From the NCBI RefSeq assembly GCF_002741015.1, contig NZ_CP016616.1, positions 3,195,501-3,259,500 on the forward strand: a stretch of 64,000 nt of DNA, read 5' to 3'. The DNA comes from Microvirga ossetica. GTDB taxonomy: Bacteria > Pseudomonadota > Alphaproteobacteria > Rhizobiales > Beijerinckiaceae. The translations under genes and the position numbers were made by a program. The notes under the pieces were generated by a model. It had not been told where the DNA came from, did no database searches, and saw nothing but the letters and a program-made list of their open reading frames with translations. This document shows, one piece after another, positions 1-8,596 of the stretch. Numbering within the stretch: the stretch's first letter is position 1; every line of letters starts with the position of its first letter.

Positions 1-747
1 GAGCTGATCGTCGGCGAGCTGAAGGCGGTCCGCGACCTCTACGAGAAGAACCTGGTTCCGATCACGCGCCTGAACGCCCTCGAGCGCGATGCCGCCAGCA
101 TCGAAGGCCAGCGCGGCCAGCTCATCGCGGCTGTCGCCCAGGCGGAAAGCCGCATCGCCGAGACCCAGTTCCAGATCATCCAGATCGACGAGCAGATGCG
201 CGCCGAGGCGATGCAGGAGCTGCGCGAGATCCAGGGCAAGATCGCGGAATATACCGAGCGCCGCGTGGCGGCCGAGGACCAGCTGAAGCGCATCGACATC
301 CGTGCTCCCAGCGACGGCTATGTCCACCAGCTCAACGTCCACACCATCGGCGGCGTGATCTCGCCCGCAGAGCCGGTGATGAACATCGTCCCGATTAACG
401 ACAAGCTCGAGCTCGAGGCCAAGGTGCTCCCGCACGAGATCGATCAGGTGAAGCTCGGGCAGAAATCGACGGTGAAGGTCCATGCCGCCAACGCGCGCAT
501 GGTGCCCGATCTGCATGGCAGCGTGAGCCGGATCTCGGCGGACGTGTCGCGGGATCAGCAGACCGGCACGACCTTCTACACGATCCGCGTTGCGCTGCCG
601 CAGGACGAGATCAAGAAGCTCGAGAACATCCATCTGATCGCCGGCATGCAGGCGGAGGTGTTCGTCGAGGTGAACCAGCGCACCCCGTTCGAATATTTCT
701 TCAAGCCCATGCAGGAGCAGATCGCCCGCGCGTTCCGCGAGCACTGA
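1..747 (+). CDS. HlyD-family type I secretion periplasmic adaptor (5' end outside window)
   Basis: Only the C-terminal 248 residues are in the window; the reading frame is open from base 1. Visible parts are a long heptad-rich coiled coil (residues about 1-95, with AESRIAETQFQIIQIDEQ), the lipoyl-like hinge starting RIDIRAPSDGYV, and the beta-barrel segment ending GMQAEVFVEV. The tail FFKPMQEQIARAFRE is typical of adaptors that bridge an inner-membrane ABC exporter to a TolC-type outer-membrane channel. In this family the partner ABC ATPase gene usually lies immediately upstream, outside this window. A strong terminator follows, so this looks like the last gene of its operon. The exported substrate cannot be told from this fragment. 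Confidence 0.88.
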   Translation, partial: ELIVGELKAVRDLYEKNLVPITRLNALERDAASIEGQRGQLIAAVAQAESRIAETQFQIIQIDEQMRAEAMQELREIQGKIAEYTERRVAAEDQLKRIDIRAPSDGYVHQLNVHTIGGVISPAEPVMNIVPINDKLELEAKVLPHEIDQVKLGQKSTVKVHAANARMVPDLHGSVSRISADVSRDQQTGTTFYTIRVALPQDEIKKLENIHLIAGMQAEVFVEVNQRTPFEYFFKPMQEQIARAFREH

Positions 748-769
748 TCCTTTCCACGCGATCCTTCGG

Positions 770-808
770 AAACCGCGGTCGGGGCAGAACGCCTCGGCCG
801 CGGTTTTT
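770..808 (+). terminator. Rho-independent terminator after hlyD-type gene
   Basis: The inverted repeat AACCGCGG...CCGCGGTT is followed by a run of T, 22 bases after the HlyD stop codon. It separates the secretion gene from the trehalose genes. Confidence 0.85.
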
Positions 809-1000
809 CGTTTGAAGGGCTGCGGAAGCCACCTCAAGACTGCGGTCAAGCCTGGAAAGTTGGGCGCGCGAACCCATAACAGGGGCGGAGGCCGCACTCT
901 CCTGCGGTCCTCCATCGACACCCGAGCGAGCATCTCGCTGCATGGCGCCATGCCAGACGGGGCCGATGAAACTACCGAACATCTTGAGGAACTTAGCGTT

Positions 1001-3235
1001 TTGAGGATCATCTTCCGCTTCGGCGGCATCGCAATGCTCGTGGCGGCCATCGTCATCCTGGCCGTGCTGCCCTTTGCGACATCCTTCGTGGAACAATGGA
1101 CACGTCGCGACGTCGAGCTGCGATCCCGCCTCGTCTTCAATTCCGTGAGGGACCAGGTCAGCGGCCTCCTCGCCCGCAACGATGCCCAGCAGGCCGGCAT
1201 CCTGTTCGAGCGCATCGCCACCGACGAGCGGGTGCTCGCCATCGGCTATTGCGAGGGGCAGGAGCTGCGCTTCCCCACCAGCAACATGCCGCCCTCCTTC
1301 TCCTGCGCGGAGGCGTCCCGGTCCGACGCGGAGAGCTTCTCCATCGTCCGCAACCAGGATCACAACGTCCTCGTCAGCTCCTTCCCTCTCAATGCCGGAG
1401 GCCGGCCGGGGCACCTCGTGGTCCTGCACGACCTGAGCTATGCCGACCAGCGCGGCGGGGAGGCCCGGAACTATCTGTTCCTGGCCCTCGCCGGGGTCGC
1501 CTTCGGCGCCGCGGCGCTCGCGGCCATGATCGCGGCGATCATCATGCGCCGCTGGCTCGCCTCCATCCGGCAGGCCCTCGAGAGCGCCCGCACCGGCAAT
1601 GCCAACCCGCCTGCGGAAGAGAACATCATCCCGCTCGGCCAGGAAATCCGGGACGTGCTCCAGGAGCTCGAGGCCTCGCGGCGCACCATCGATGCGGCCC
1701 ATACGGACTGGTCGCCGGAGACCCTGAGAGCGGCCCTGTCCAACGAGCTGTCGGGCTCGGAGGTCATCGTGGTCTCGAATCGCGAGCCCTATATCCACAA
1801 CCGCACCGACAGCGGCGAGATCACCCTGCAGATTCCGGCGAGCGGCCTCGTCTCGGCCCTGGAGCCGGTGGTGCGCGCCTGCGGCGGCACCTGGGTCGCC
1901 CATGGCAGCGGCAGCGCAGACCGGGAGACGGTCGATGCCAACGACCGGGTGCCGGTGCCCCCGAACCATCCCGCCTACACCCTGCGCCGCGTCTGGCTCT
2001 CGGAAGAGGAGCAGGACGGGTATTATTACGGCGCTGCCAACGAGGGCCTCTGGCCTCTATGCCATATCGCCTTCGTGCGGCCGATCTTCCGCGAGGCGGA
2101 CTGGCAGTACTACCGCTCCGTGAACGAGAAATTCGCGGATGCGATCGTGGCCGAAGCCAAGCGCGAGGACCCGATCATTCTCGTGCAGGATTATCATTTC
2201 TCGCTCCTGCCGCGCATGATCCGCAACCGGCTGCCGCGGGCGACCATCGTCACCTTCTGGCATATCCCCTGGCCGAATGCCGAGACCTTCGGCATCTGTC
2301 CCTGGCGGGAGGAGATCGTCGACGGTCTCCTCGGCTCCTCGATCCTCGGCTTCCACACCCAAGCCCATTGCAACAACTTCCTGGACTCGGTCGATTCCTA
2401 CGTGGAAAGCCGGATCGACCGGGAGAAGGATTCGGTGTTCTTCGGCGGCGAGGAAACCTTGATCCGTCCCTATCCGATCTCCATCGAATGGCCGCCCACG
2501 GCCATGGAAGGCCAGAAATCCGTGGAGGAATGCCGGCGGATCGTGCGGGAGCGGCTGGGGGTGCCGCCGGACATGCGCATCGGCGTCGGCATCGAGCGGT
2601 TCGACTACACGAAGGGCATCATCGACCGCATGCAGGCCATCGACACGCTCCTCACGGAGCATCCGGAATGGCACGGCAATTTTTCTTTCGTTCAGGTGGC
2701 CGCGCCGACAAGGAGCAAATTGTCCAACTATCGCCAGCTCCAGGAAGAGGCGGAAGCCTTGGCGCGCGACATCAACGAGAGACATGGCCGCGACGGATAC
2801 GAGCCGATCAAGCTCCTCGTCCGCCATCACGAGCCCCACGAGGTGTTTGAACTTTTTCGCGCTGCGGATCTTTGCATCGTGTCGAGTCTGCACGACGGCA
2901 TGAATCTCGTTGCCAAGGAATTCGTGGCTGCGCGGGACGACGAGCAGGGCGTGCTCATTCTCTCGGCTTTCGCGGGAGCATCCCGCGAATTGTCGGAGTC
3001 GCTGATCGTCAATCCCTACAACGCCCATGCCATGGGCGAGGCCATCAACCGCGCATTGACCATGCAGCAGAACGAGCAGCGGGAGCGGATGCGGCTGATG
3101 CGCGATCAGGTCAAGGAGCGGAACGTCTATCGCTGGGCCGGGCAGATGCTTCTGGCCGCCTCGCGCCTGCGCAAGCAGCAGCGGATCCGGCGCCTGATCG
3201 CCAGGGGACGGAGGCCCGCGCCGGCCAATGCGTGA
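1001..3235 (+). CDS. otsA: membrane-anchored trehalose-6-phosphate synthase (GT20)
   Basis: Makes trehalose 6-phosphate from UDP-glucose and glucose 6-phosphate. The GT20 domain covers about residues 250-715 of 744 and shows [28 protein letters not shown] and the nucleotide-sugar motif [14 protein letters not shown]. Unlike soluble OtsA of about 470 residues, it has an N-terminal extension: a membrane segment (about 8-28), an extracytoplasmic stretch of about 125 residues, a second membrane segment (about 156-180) and a short HAMP-like helical linker. I chose TTG at 1001 because TTGAGGAA lies nine bases upstream and the first membrane helix then starts near the N-terminus; ATG at 950 is possible but lacks a good ribosome site. 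The stop overlaps the start of otsB, so the two are probably translated together. Confidence 0.9.
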   Translation: MRIIFRFGGIAMLVAAIVILAVLPFATSFVEQWTRRDVELRSRLVFNSVRDQVSGLLARNDAQQAGILFERIATDERVLAIGYCEGQELRFPTSNMPPSFSCAEASRSDAESFSIVRNQDHNVLVSSFPLNAGGRPGHLVVLHDLSYADQRGGEARNYLFLALAGVAFGAAALAAMIAAIIMRRWLASIRQALESARTGNANPPAEENIIPLGQEIRDVLQELEASRRTIDAAHTDWSPETLRAALSNELSGSEVIVVSNREPYIHNRTDSGEITLQIPASGLVSALEPVVRACGGTWVAHGSGSADRETVDANDRVPVPPNHPAYTLRRVWLSEEEQDGYYYGAANEGLWPLCHIAFVRPIFREADWQYYRSVNEKFADAIVAEAKREDPIILVQDYHFSLLPRMIRNRLPRATIVTFWHIPWPNAETFGICPWREEIVDGLLGSSILGFHTQAHCNNFLDSVDSYVESRIDREKDSVFFGGEETLIRPYPISIEWPPTAMEGQKSVEECRRIVRERLGVPPDMRIGVGIERFDYTKGIIDRMQAIDTLLTEHPEWHGNFSFVQVAAPTRSKLSNYRQLQEEAEALARDINERHGRDGYEPIKLLVRHHEPHEVFELFRAADLCIVSSLHDGMNLVAKEFVAARDDEQGVLILSAFAGASRELSESLIVNPYNAHAMGEAINRALTMQQNEQRERMRLMRDQVKERNVYRWAGQMLLAASRLRKQQRIRRLIARGRRPAPANA

Positions 3236-4010
3236 GATTCCTGCAGGACAAGTTTCGATGCCAGAGACGGATGGGACTTATGCTCTCTTCCTCGATTTCG
3301 ACGGGACGCTGGTCGACATCGTCGAACGGCCCGATGCGGTCGTGGTGGACCCGGGCTTGCCGGAGATCCTGACCCGACTGGAGCAAAGGCTCGGCGGTGC
3401 GCTCGCGATCATCAGCGGTCGCCCGGTCGAATTTCTCGACGGGCGCTTCGTGCCGCATGAGTTCGACATGGCCGGTCTCCATGGGCTGGAGCACCGCATC
3501 GCCGGACAGCTCTCCATGTGCGACCCGGTCGACCATCCCGCCCTGCGCGCGATGGTCGGCCGCTTGCGGGAGATCGTCGCCGGCAAGGAGGGTATCCTGA
3601 TCGAGGACAAGGGCTGCTCGGTCGCCATCCACTGGAGGCTGGCGCCGCATGAGAAAGAATTCGCCCTCGCGACCGCGCAGGCCGCCGTCGAGGCCTTAGG
3701 GAGCGATTACCGTGTTCAACACGGAAAAGCTGTGGCAGAAATCCTTCCCTCGGCGGCAGGGAAGGGCAAGGTGATCGAACGGTTTCTCCACGAAACACCG
3801 TATAAAGGGCGGTGCCCGATCTTCGTCGGCGACGACCTGACCGACGAGAACGGCTTCAAGATCGTGAACGCCCACGGCGGCCTCTCGGTGCGCATCGGCG
3901 CCGGCGAGACCATTGCCAAGGTGCGCCTGGGAACGCCTGCGGAGTTGCGACATTGCCTGTCCACATGGGCCTTCGAGGGTTCTCTTCCTTTCAAAGGGGA
4001 TGATTGCTGA
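3228..4010 (+). CDS. otsB: trehalose-6-phosphate phosphatase
   Basis: Removes the phosphate from trehalose 6-phosphate, completing the OtsAB route. It is a HAD-superfamily enzyme of 260 residues, close to the usual OtsB length. FLDFDGTL near the N-terminus carries the nucleophile Asp, IISGRP and GLHGLE follow, and VGDDLTDENGF near the C-terminus carries the magnesium-binding acids. The ATG at 3228 overlaps the end of otsA by eight bases; a second ATG at 3258 with AGGA upstream is an alternative. The stop ends one base before the start of the GH15 gene, so otsA, otsB and the hydrolase form one operon. Confidence 0.94.
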   Translation: MREIPAGQVSMPETDGTYALFLDFDGTLVDIVERPDAVVVDPGLPEILTRLEQRLGGALAIISGRPVEFLDGRFVPHEFDMAGLHGLEHRIAGQLSMCDPVDHPALRAMVGRLREIVAGKEGILIEDKGCSVAIHWRLAPHEKEFALATAQAAVEALGSDYRVQHGKAVAEILPSAAGKGKVIERFLHETPYKGRCPIFVGDDLTDENGFKIVNAHGGLSVRIGAGETIAKVRLGTPAELRHCLSTWAFEGSLPFKGDDC

Positions 4011-4011
4011 C

Positions 4012-5820
4012 ATGAATTCGCTGGACCTTGCCGTCATCGGCAATTGCACGATCTCGGCCCTGGTGGACCGTCGTGCGCAGATCGTCTGGAGCTGCTTTCC
4101 ACGTTTCGACGGCGATCCGGTCTTCTCCGCCCTGCTCGACAGCCCCGAAGGCCGGAGCGATGCCGAGCAGAAGGGCGTCTTCGCCATCGACATGGTCGGC
4201 ATGGTGAGCTGCGAGCAGAGCTATATCGAGAACACGGCGGTTCTGCTCTCGCGCATGACGGATTCGTTCGGCAACATCCTCGAGATCACGGATTTCGTGC
4301 CGCGCTTCAAGCATTACGATCGCACCTTCCGTCCGCCGATGCTGGTCCGCCGGGTCCAGCCGGTGAAGGGCCGTCCGCGCATCCGCGTGCGCTTACGGCC
4401 CCATTACGACTGGGGCGGGCAATCGCCGAACCTCACTCGAGGCAGCAACCATCTGCGCTTCGTCGGCCCGGCCTATTCCCTGCGCCTGACCACCGATGCC
4501 TCCGTCTCCTACGTGCAGGAGGAGCGGCCCTTCGTGGTCGACCGGCCGATGTCGTTCTTCTTCGGCGAGGACGAGCCGCTTCGATCCGAGACCGACACGA
4601 CCGCCCGCAGCTTCCTCGACAGCACCATCGATTTCTGGCGCGACTGGGTGCGCTCGCTCTCGATCCCCTTCGACTGGCAGGTGGAGGTGATCCGCGCCGC
4701 CATCACGCTCAAGCTGTGCAATTACGAGGAGACCGGCGCCATCGTGGCGGCGCTGACCACCTCTGTGCCGGAGGCGCCGCACACGAAGCGCAACTGGGAT
4801 TACCGCTATTGCTGGCTGCGTGACGCCTATTTCGTGATACAGGCCCTCAACCGCCTCGGCACCACCAAGACGATGGAGGAATACCTCACCTACATCACCA
4901 ACATCGTCGACGACATGGAGGCCATTCCCGACCAGAAGGACATGCCGCCGCTGTTCAGCATCACGCGCTCGCCGGACCTGGAGGAGCGCGAGGCGACGGC
5001 GCTTGCCGGCTATCGCGGCATGGGCCCCGTGCGCGTCGGCAACGCCGCCTATACGCAGATCCAGAACGATGCCTATGGCAGCATCGTGCTGGCCTCGGTC
5101 CACGCCTTCCTCGACAAGCGCCTGATCCGCACCGGCAACCGGGCGCTGTTCGCGCATCTCGAGAAGCTCGGGCACCGGGCCATCGAGGTCTTCGACCAGC
5201 CCGATGCCGGTCCGTGGGAACTGCGCACCAAGGCGGCCGTGCACACCTTTCCGAGCGTGATGTGCTGGGCGGCCTGCGACCGGTTGATCAAGATCGCCGA
5301 AGCCATGGGGCGCGAGGACCGGGCCGCCTTCTGGCGCGAGAATGCGAGCCGCATGCACCAGGTCATCAACGAGAACGCCTACAATCCGGAGACGGGCACC
5401 TTCGTCTCCTCCTTCGGCGGCGCGGATCTCGATGCGACGCTGCTTCTCCTCGCCGAGCTCGATTTCGTGAAGCCGGACGATCCCCGCTTCATCGCCACCG
5501 TCGATGCGGTCGGTGCGAAGCTACGGCGCGGCGATCTTCTGCTGCGTTATGATGTGGAAGACGATTTCGGGCTCATGCATACCGCTTTCATGATCTGCGG
5601 CTTCTGGTACGTGGATGCGCTGAATGTCATCGGGCGCAAGGACGAGGCACGGGAATTGTTCGAGCACATCCTGAGCTTGCGCAATTCCTTCGGCCTCTTC
5701 TCCGAGGATGCGGATTACACGACAGGGGAGCTGTGGGGGAATTTCCCGCAGACCTATTCGATGGTCGGTCTCATCAACTCGGCCGTGCGCCTGAGCCGCA
5801 GCTGGGAGGAGGCGTTCTGA
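4012..5820 (+). CDS. glycoside hydrolase family 15 protein (trehalase or glucoamylase-like)
   Basis: A 602-residue (alpha/alpha)6-barrel GH15 protein with the N-terminal beta-sandwich region (LAVIGNCTISALVD) and conserved blocks TKRNWDYRYCWLRDA and ELWGNFPQTYSMVGLINSA. Family members hydrolyse alpha-glucosidic bonds; some bacterial and archaeal members are trehalases. Lying directly behind otsAB, it most likely breaks down trehalose or a related glucan, but the substrate is not settled by sequence. No signal peptide is seen, so it should be cytoplasmic. AAAGGGG lies 12 bases upstream of ATG 4012, which favours that start over the ATG at 4000 that sits right on this site. A futile cycle with OtsAB would need separate control. 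Confidence 0.9.
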   Translation: MNSLDLAVIGNCTISALVDRRAQIVWSCFPRFDGDPVFSALLDSPEGRSDAEQKGVFAIDMVGMVSCEQSYIENTAVLLSRMTDSFGNILEITDFVPRFKHYDRTFRPPMLVRRVQPVKGRPRIRVRLRPHYDWGGQSPNLTRGSNHLRFVGPAYSLRLTTDASVSYVQEERPFVVDRPMSFFFGEDEPLRSETDTTARSFLDSTIDFWRDWVRSLSIPFDWQVEVIRAAITLKLCNYEETGAIVAALTTSVPEAPHTKRNWDYRYCWLRDAYFVIQALNRLGTTKTMEEYLTYITNIVDDMEAIPDQKDMPPLFSITRSPDLEEREATALAGYRGMGPVRVGNAAYTQIQNDAYGSIVLASVHAFLDKRLIRTGNRALFAHLEKLGHRAIEVFDQPDAGPWELRTKAAVHTFPSVMCWAACDRLIKIAEAMGREDRAAFWRENASRMHQVINENAYNPETGTFVSSFGGADLDATLLLLAELDFVKPDDPRFIATVDAVGAKLRRGDLLLRYDVEDDFGLMHTAFMICGFWYVDALNVIGRKDEARELFEHILSLRNSFGLFSEDADYTTGELWGNFPQTYSMVGLINSAVRLSRSWEEAF

Positions 5821-5839
5821 TCATGAGTGTTCGGCGTCA

Positions 5840-5941
5840 GCGCATCGTGCGGAAAAGTGGACCCGGTTTTCCGCCCCGAACGATGCGCTCTTTAAGGAGT
5901 GGAGCATCGGATTGATCCCAAAAGTAGAATCCACTTTTGGG
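5840..5941. repeat. dispersed Rhizobiales-type intergenic palindrome
   Basis: GCGCATCGT at 5840 and ACGATGCGC at 5880 frame an inner palindrome CGGAAAA...TTTTCCG, followed by a second arm pair CCAAAAGT...ACTTTTGG at 5918-5940. The arrangement resembles the RPE/RIME class of short mosaic repeats of rhizobial genomes. It fills the gap between the GH15 gene and glk. Family assignment is from memory, not from a search. Confidence 0.6.
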
Positions 5942-5972
5942 TCCGATGCAGCGGAAAGGACGATAGGCTTCG

Positions 5973-6971
5973 ATGTTCGCATTTCCCGTTCTGCTCGGCG
6001 ATATCGGCGGCACCAATGCCCGCTTCGCCGTCCTGCCTGCGCCGGGGGAAAATGTTCAGCTCCTGCCGCGCACCCTGACGGCGCAGACGCCGGATCCCGT
6101 GGGAGCGATCAGGATCGCGCTCGAAGCTTATGAAGGACCCGCGCCCCGCTCGGCCATCATCGCGGTCGCGACCCGCGTCGACGCTCCTGCGATCCGTCTC
6201 ACCAACGCCCATTGGGTGATCGATGCCGAGGCTATCGGCAAGGCGCTGACTCTCGAGCGCGTGACCCTCGTCAACGACTACACGCCCGTTGCAGCGTCCG
6301 TGGCCGTGCTCGACGAGGCGCGAGGCGATCTTGCCCCTATCGGGACCTTCCCGCCGCGGAAGCCCGGCCCGTGTGTCGTGCTCGGTCCCGGAACGGGCCT
6401 CGGCGCCGGCGCGCTCGTGCCGGTCGAGGATCGCCTGGCCATCCTCGCGACGGAAGCTGGCCACATGGAATTCGGCCCGACGAACGATGAGGAGACCGCC
6501 ATCTGGCCGCACTTGGAGCGGGTCGGCGGACGCGTTTCGGGCGAGGTGGTGCTGTCCGGTCCCGGCCTGTTCCGCATCGCCAAGGCCCTTGCCGCCCATC
6601 GCTGCGTCGAGTGCCCGTTCACCATCCCCAACGACGTGCTGGCTGCCGCCCGCGAAGGCGATGCGCTGGCAAACGATACCCTGTCCCATTTCGCGCGTTT
6701 CCTCGGGCGCTTCGCGGGAGATCTGGCGCTCACCTTCGAATCCTCCGGCGGCGTCTTCATCGCCGGCGGCATCGCGCCGCGCATGGTCGACATTCTCCAG
6801 GCCGGAGACTTCCGGGACGCCTTCGACCGCAAGGCCCCGCACGATGCCTGGGCGAGCAAGGTGCCGGTCTACGCCATCGTCAATCCGGAGCCGGCCCTGC
6901 AGGGACTTGCGGCCATCGTCTCGAATCCGCAGGGTTTCGTCTTCCAATCCCAAGGGTGGCAGGCTACCTGA
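5973..6971 (+). CDS. glk: glucokinase
   Basis: Phosphorylates glucose with ATP to glucose 6-phosphate. The 332-residue protein belongs to the Glk family of PF02685: LLGDIGGTNARFAV at the N-terminus binds phosphate, LGPGTGLGAG is the adenosine/sugar loop, EAGHMEFGP holds the conserved His-Glu region, and FIAGGIAPRM is the C-terminal nucleotide-binding motif. Placed after the GH15 hydrolase, it would capture the glucose released from trehalose. The intergenic palindrome upstream separates it from the otsAB operon, so it may have its own promoter. Confidence 0.93.
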   Translation: MFAFPVLLGDIGGTNARFAVLPAPGENVQLLPRTLTAQTPDPVGAIRIALEAYEGPAPRSAIIAVATRVDAPAIRLTNAHWVIDAEAIGKALTLERVTLVNDYTPVAASVAVLDEARGDLAPIGTFPPRKPGPCVVLGPGTGLGAGALVPVEDRLAILATEAGHMEFGPTNDEETAIWPHLERVGGRVSGEVVLSGPGLFRIAKALAAHRCVECPFTIPNDVLAAAREGDALANDTLSHFARFLGRFAGDLALTFESSGGVFIAGGIAPRMVDILQAGDFRDAFDRKAPHDAWASKVPVYAIVNPEPALQGLAAIVSNPQGFVFQSQGWQAT

Positions 6972-7023
6972 CGGGGGCTCGCCGCCCCGCGGCGCTTTCC
7001 CTCCCGAACCCCATCGATTGATC

Positions 7024-8139
7024 ATGAGAACAGAACAGATCGCCCTTTCGCCCCTCGCCCCCGGGGCGAGCCTGTCGTTGACCGTCCAGCGCTTCGGCGC
7101 GGAGGGCGCCCGCCCGCAGGTTTACATCCAGGCCTCGCTTCATGCCGACGAGGTCCCCGGCATGATTGTGGCGCACCACCTGCGCGAGCGCCTGAAAGCC
7201 CTCGAGGGCGAGGGCAGGATCAAGGGCGAGATCGTGCTCGTGCCCTCCGCCAATCCCATCGGCCTGGCCCAGCGCGTGATGGGCGATCCCATCGGCCGCT
7301 TCAATCTCGCCGACGGCGTGAATTTCAACCGCGGCTATCCCCATCTCGTCCCGAAGGCGGCCGAGCGCGTCGAGGGCAAGCTGACGGGCGACGGGGCGGC
7401 GAATGTCCGCCTGATCCGGAAGGCCCTGCGCGCCGAGCTCGATGCCTGGGAGCCGGCCAATCCGGCGGAGGCCTTGAAGAAGACCCTGCTGGGCCTAGGG
7501 CAGGAGGCCGATCTCGTCCTCGACCTGCATTGCGACTCGGAGGCCGTGGTGCACCTCTACACGCATACACAGTCCGAGGAGGAGTTCGCCCCGCTCTCGG
7601 CGCTCATCGGCGCCCATGCCTATCTGCTCGCCGACGAATCCGGCGACGAGCCGTTCGACGAGGCCTGCAGCCGTCCCTGGGCGGAAATCGCCGCACGCTT
7701 CTCCGACCGCCCCATCCCCTTCGGCTGCCACTCGACGACCCTGGAGTTCCGCGGCGAGCGGGACGTGGACCACGCGACCGCCGGGACCGATGCCGTGGCC
7801 ATCCTCGATTACCTGACCCTGCGCGGAATCATCGCCGGGGAGGCCCCGAGCGTGCCGGAAGCCCTCTGCCGGGCGACGCCGCTGGCGGCCTCCGAGCCGG
7901 TCCTGGCCCCGGCCTACGGTATCCTGGTGTTCAAGACCGAGCCGGGAACGAAGGTGAAGGCGGGGGAGGCGATCGCCGAGGTGATCGATCCGCTCACCGG
8001 CGCAGTGACGCCTGCCAAGGCCCCATCGGATGGCGTGATGTTCGCCCGGATCGCAATGCGCTTCGTCACGAAAGGCATGCGCATGGCCAAGGTCGCCGGC
8101 ACCGAGGCCACCCGGACGGGCAAGCTGCTGGGGGCTTGA
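7024..8139 (+). CDS. succinylglutamate desuccinylase/aspartoacylase family protein
   Basis: A 371-residue zinc-dependent carboxypeptidase-like deacylase (AstE/AspA branch of the M14 fold). SLHADEVPG supplies the His and Glu metal ligands, NFNRGYP the substrate-binding Asn-Arg pair, and LDLHCD the second His. The last 90 residues contain GILVFKTEPGTKVKAGEAIAEV, resembling the biotinyl/lipoyl-like beta domain that often closes this family. Such enzymes remove acyl groups from amino acids or short peptides; the true substrate is unknown. It lies 52 bases after glk on the same strand, but no functional link to sugar metabolism is evident. Confidence 0.82.
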   Translation: MRTEQIALSPLAPGASLSLTVQRFGAEGARPQVYIQASLHADEVPGMIVAHHLRERLKALEGEGRIKGEIVLVPSANPIGLAQRVMGDPIGRFNLADGVNFNRGYPHLVPKAAERVEGKLTGDGAANVRLIRKALRAELDAWEPANPAEALKKTLLGLGQEADLVLDLHCDSEAVVHLYTHTQSEEEFAPLSALIGAHAYLLADESGDEPFDEACSRPWAEIAARFSDRPIPFGCHSTTLEFRGERDVDHATAGTDAVAILDYLTLRGIIAGEAPSVPEALCRATPLAASEPVLAPAYGILVFKTEPGTKVKAGEAIAEVIDPLTGAVTPAKAPSDGVMFARIAMRFVTKGMRMAKVAGTEATRTGKLLGA

Positions 8140-8183
8140 AAGCTCTCTGACTTGTTGGCTCAATCTCGCTGGCTTGCCCTAAG

Positions 8184-8291
8184 CCCTCATCCTGAGGAGG
8201 TCACGGAGTGACCGTCTCGAAGGACGAGGGCGCCTCCAGCTTTCACTGGAACCTCCTTCGAGACGCAGCTGCGCTGCTCCTCAGGATGAGG
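8184..8291. repeat. dispersed long inverted repeat, copy A
   Basis: CCCTCATCCTGAGGAGG at the left end and CTCCTCAGGATGAGG at the right end frame an imperfect palindrome with GTCTCGAAGGA and TCCTTCGAGAC as inner arms. A second copy of the same family is at 21156-21259 and the outer end alone recurs at 31014-31032. It is non-coding and would fold as a long hairpin. Confidence 0.85.
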
Positions 8292-8320
8292 TCGAGTCTT
8301 ATGAGCTAGCCCTTGGAGTC

Positions 8321-8357
8321 AAAAAGAAAGGCCGCCCTTGAGGGGCGGCCTTTCCAT
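8321..8357 (-). terminator. strong Rho-independent terminator on the minus strand
   Basis: Read on the minus strand, GGCCGCCC, a short loop, GGGCGGCC and then TTTCTTTTT form a textbook terminator. The T-rich tail is on the minus strand only, so it serves the small minus-strand unit at 8398-8472 rather than the gene at 7024-8139. Confidence 0.85.
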
Positions 8358-8397
8358 TGTCGGTTCCACGGCCCGTTAGAGCCGGCCATTTCGTGCG

Positions 8398-8472
8398 TTA
8401 CGCACCAATCTCGGCAGAGGCCAAGATCCAGGTCACGGCAACCGGGGACCGTAGGGTATGACAATGAGACAC
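8398..8472 (-). CDS. 24-residue small ORF with extended Shine-Dalgarno (possible leader peptide or small protein)
   Basis: On the minus strand GTG at 8472 opens 24 codons, starting VSHCHTLRSP and ending TWILASAEIGA, with TAA at 8398-8400. AAAGGAGG lies seven bases upstream of the GTG, and the longer stretch GAAAGGAGGTGATCCAG is complementary over 17 bases to the canonical 3' end of bacterial 16S rRNA. The terminator at 8321-8357 closes the unit. GATCCAG at the start codon can pair with CTGGATC inside the ORF (minus-strand bases 8431-8425), so the ribosome site could be masked. A second GTG at 8480 in another frame gives only 15 codons. I do not recognise the peptide. It lies divergent from prfC. 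Confidence 0.5.
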   Translation of the reverse strand: MSHCHTLRSPVAVTWILASAEIGA

Positions 8473-8596
8473 TGGATCACCTCCTTTCGCTGTTGACGGG
8501 AAACCCCCATATGGGTTGAGAAGAGCACAACGGAAGGGCCGGCTGCTGCGGCGTTCTGTCCCTTAACCTCGTTTCCAGAGAAATCTTTTGACCGCC

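Noticed and set aside
701-1969. Long open frame on the minus strand over the start of otsA
   Set aside because: High-GC mirror frame; the plus-strand frame has clear GT20 and membrane features and this one has no recognisable domain.
8471-8487. Fragment of a 16S rRNA gene on the plus strand (CTGGATCACCTCCTTTC)
   Set aside because: The bases before it do not match helix 45 of 16S rRNA, and the minus strand offers a better explanation as an extended ribosome site with ORF and terminator.
8313-8519. 68-codon plus-strand frame upstream of prfC
   Set aside because: It spans the minus-strand terminator and small ORF, has no ribosome site and no domain.
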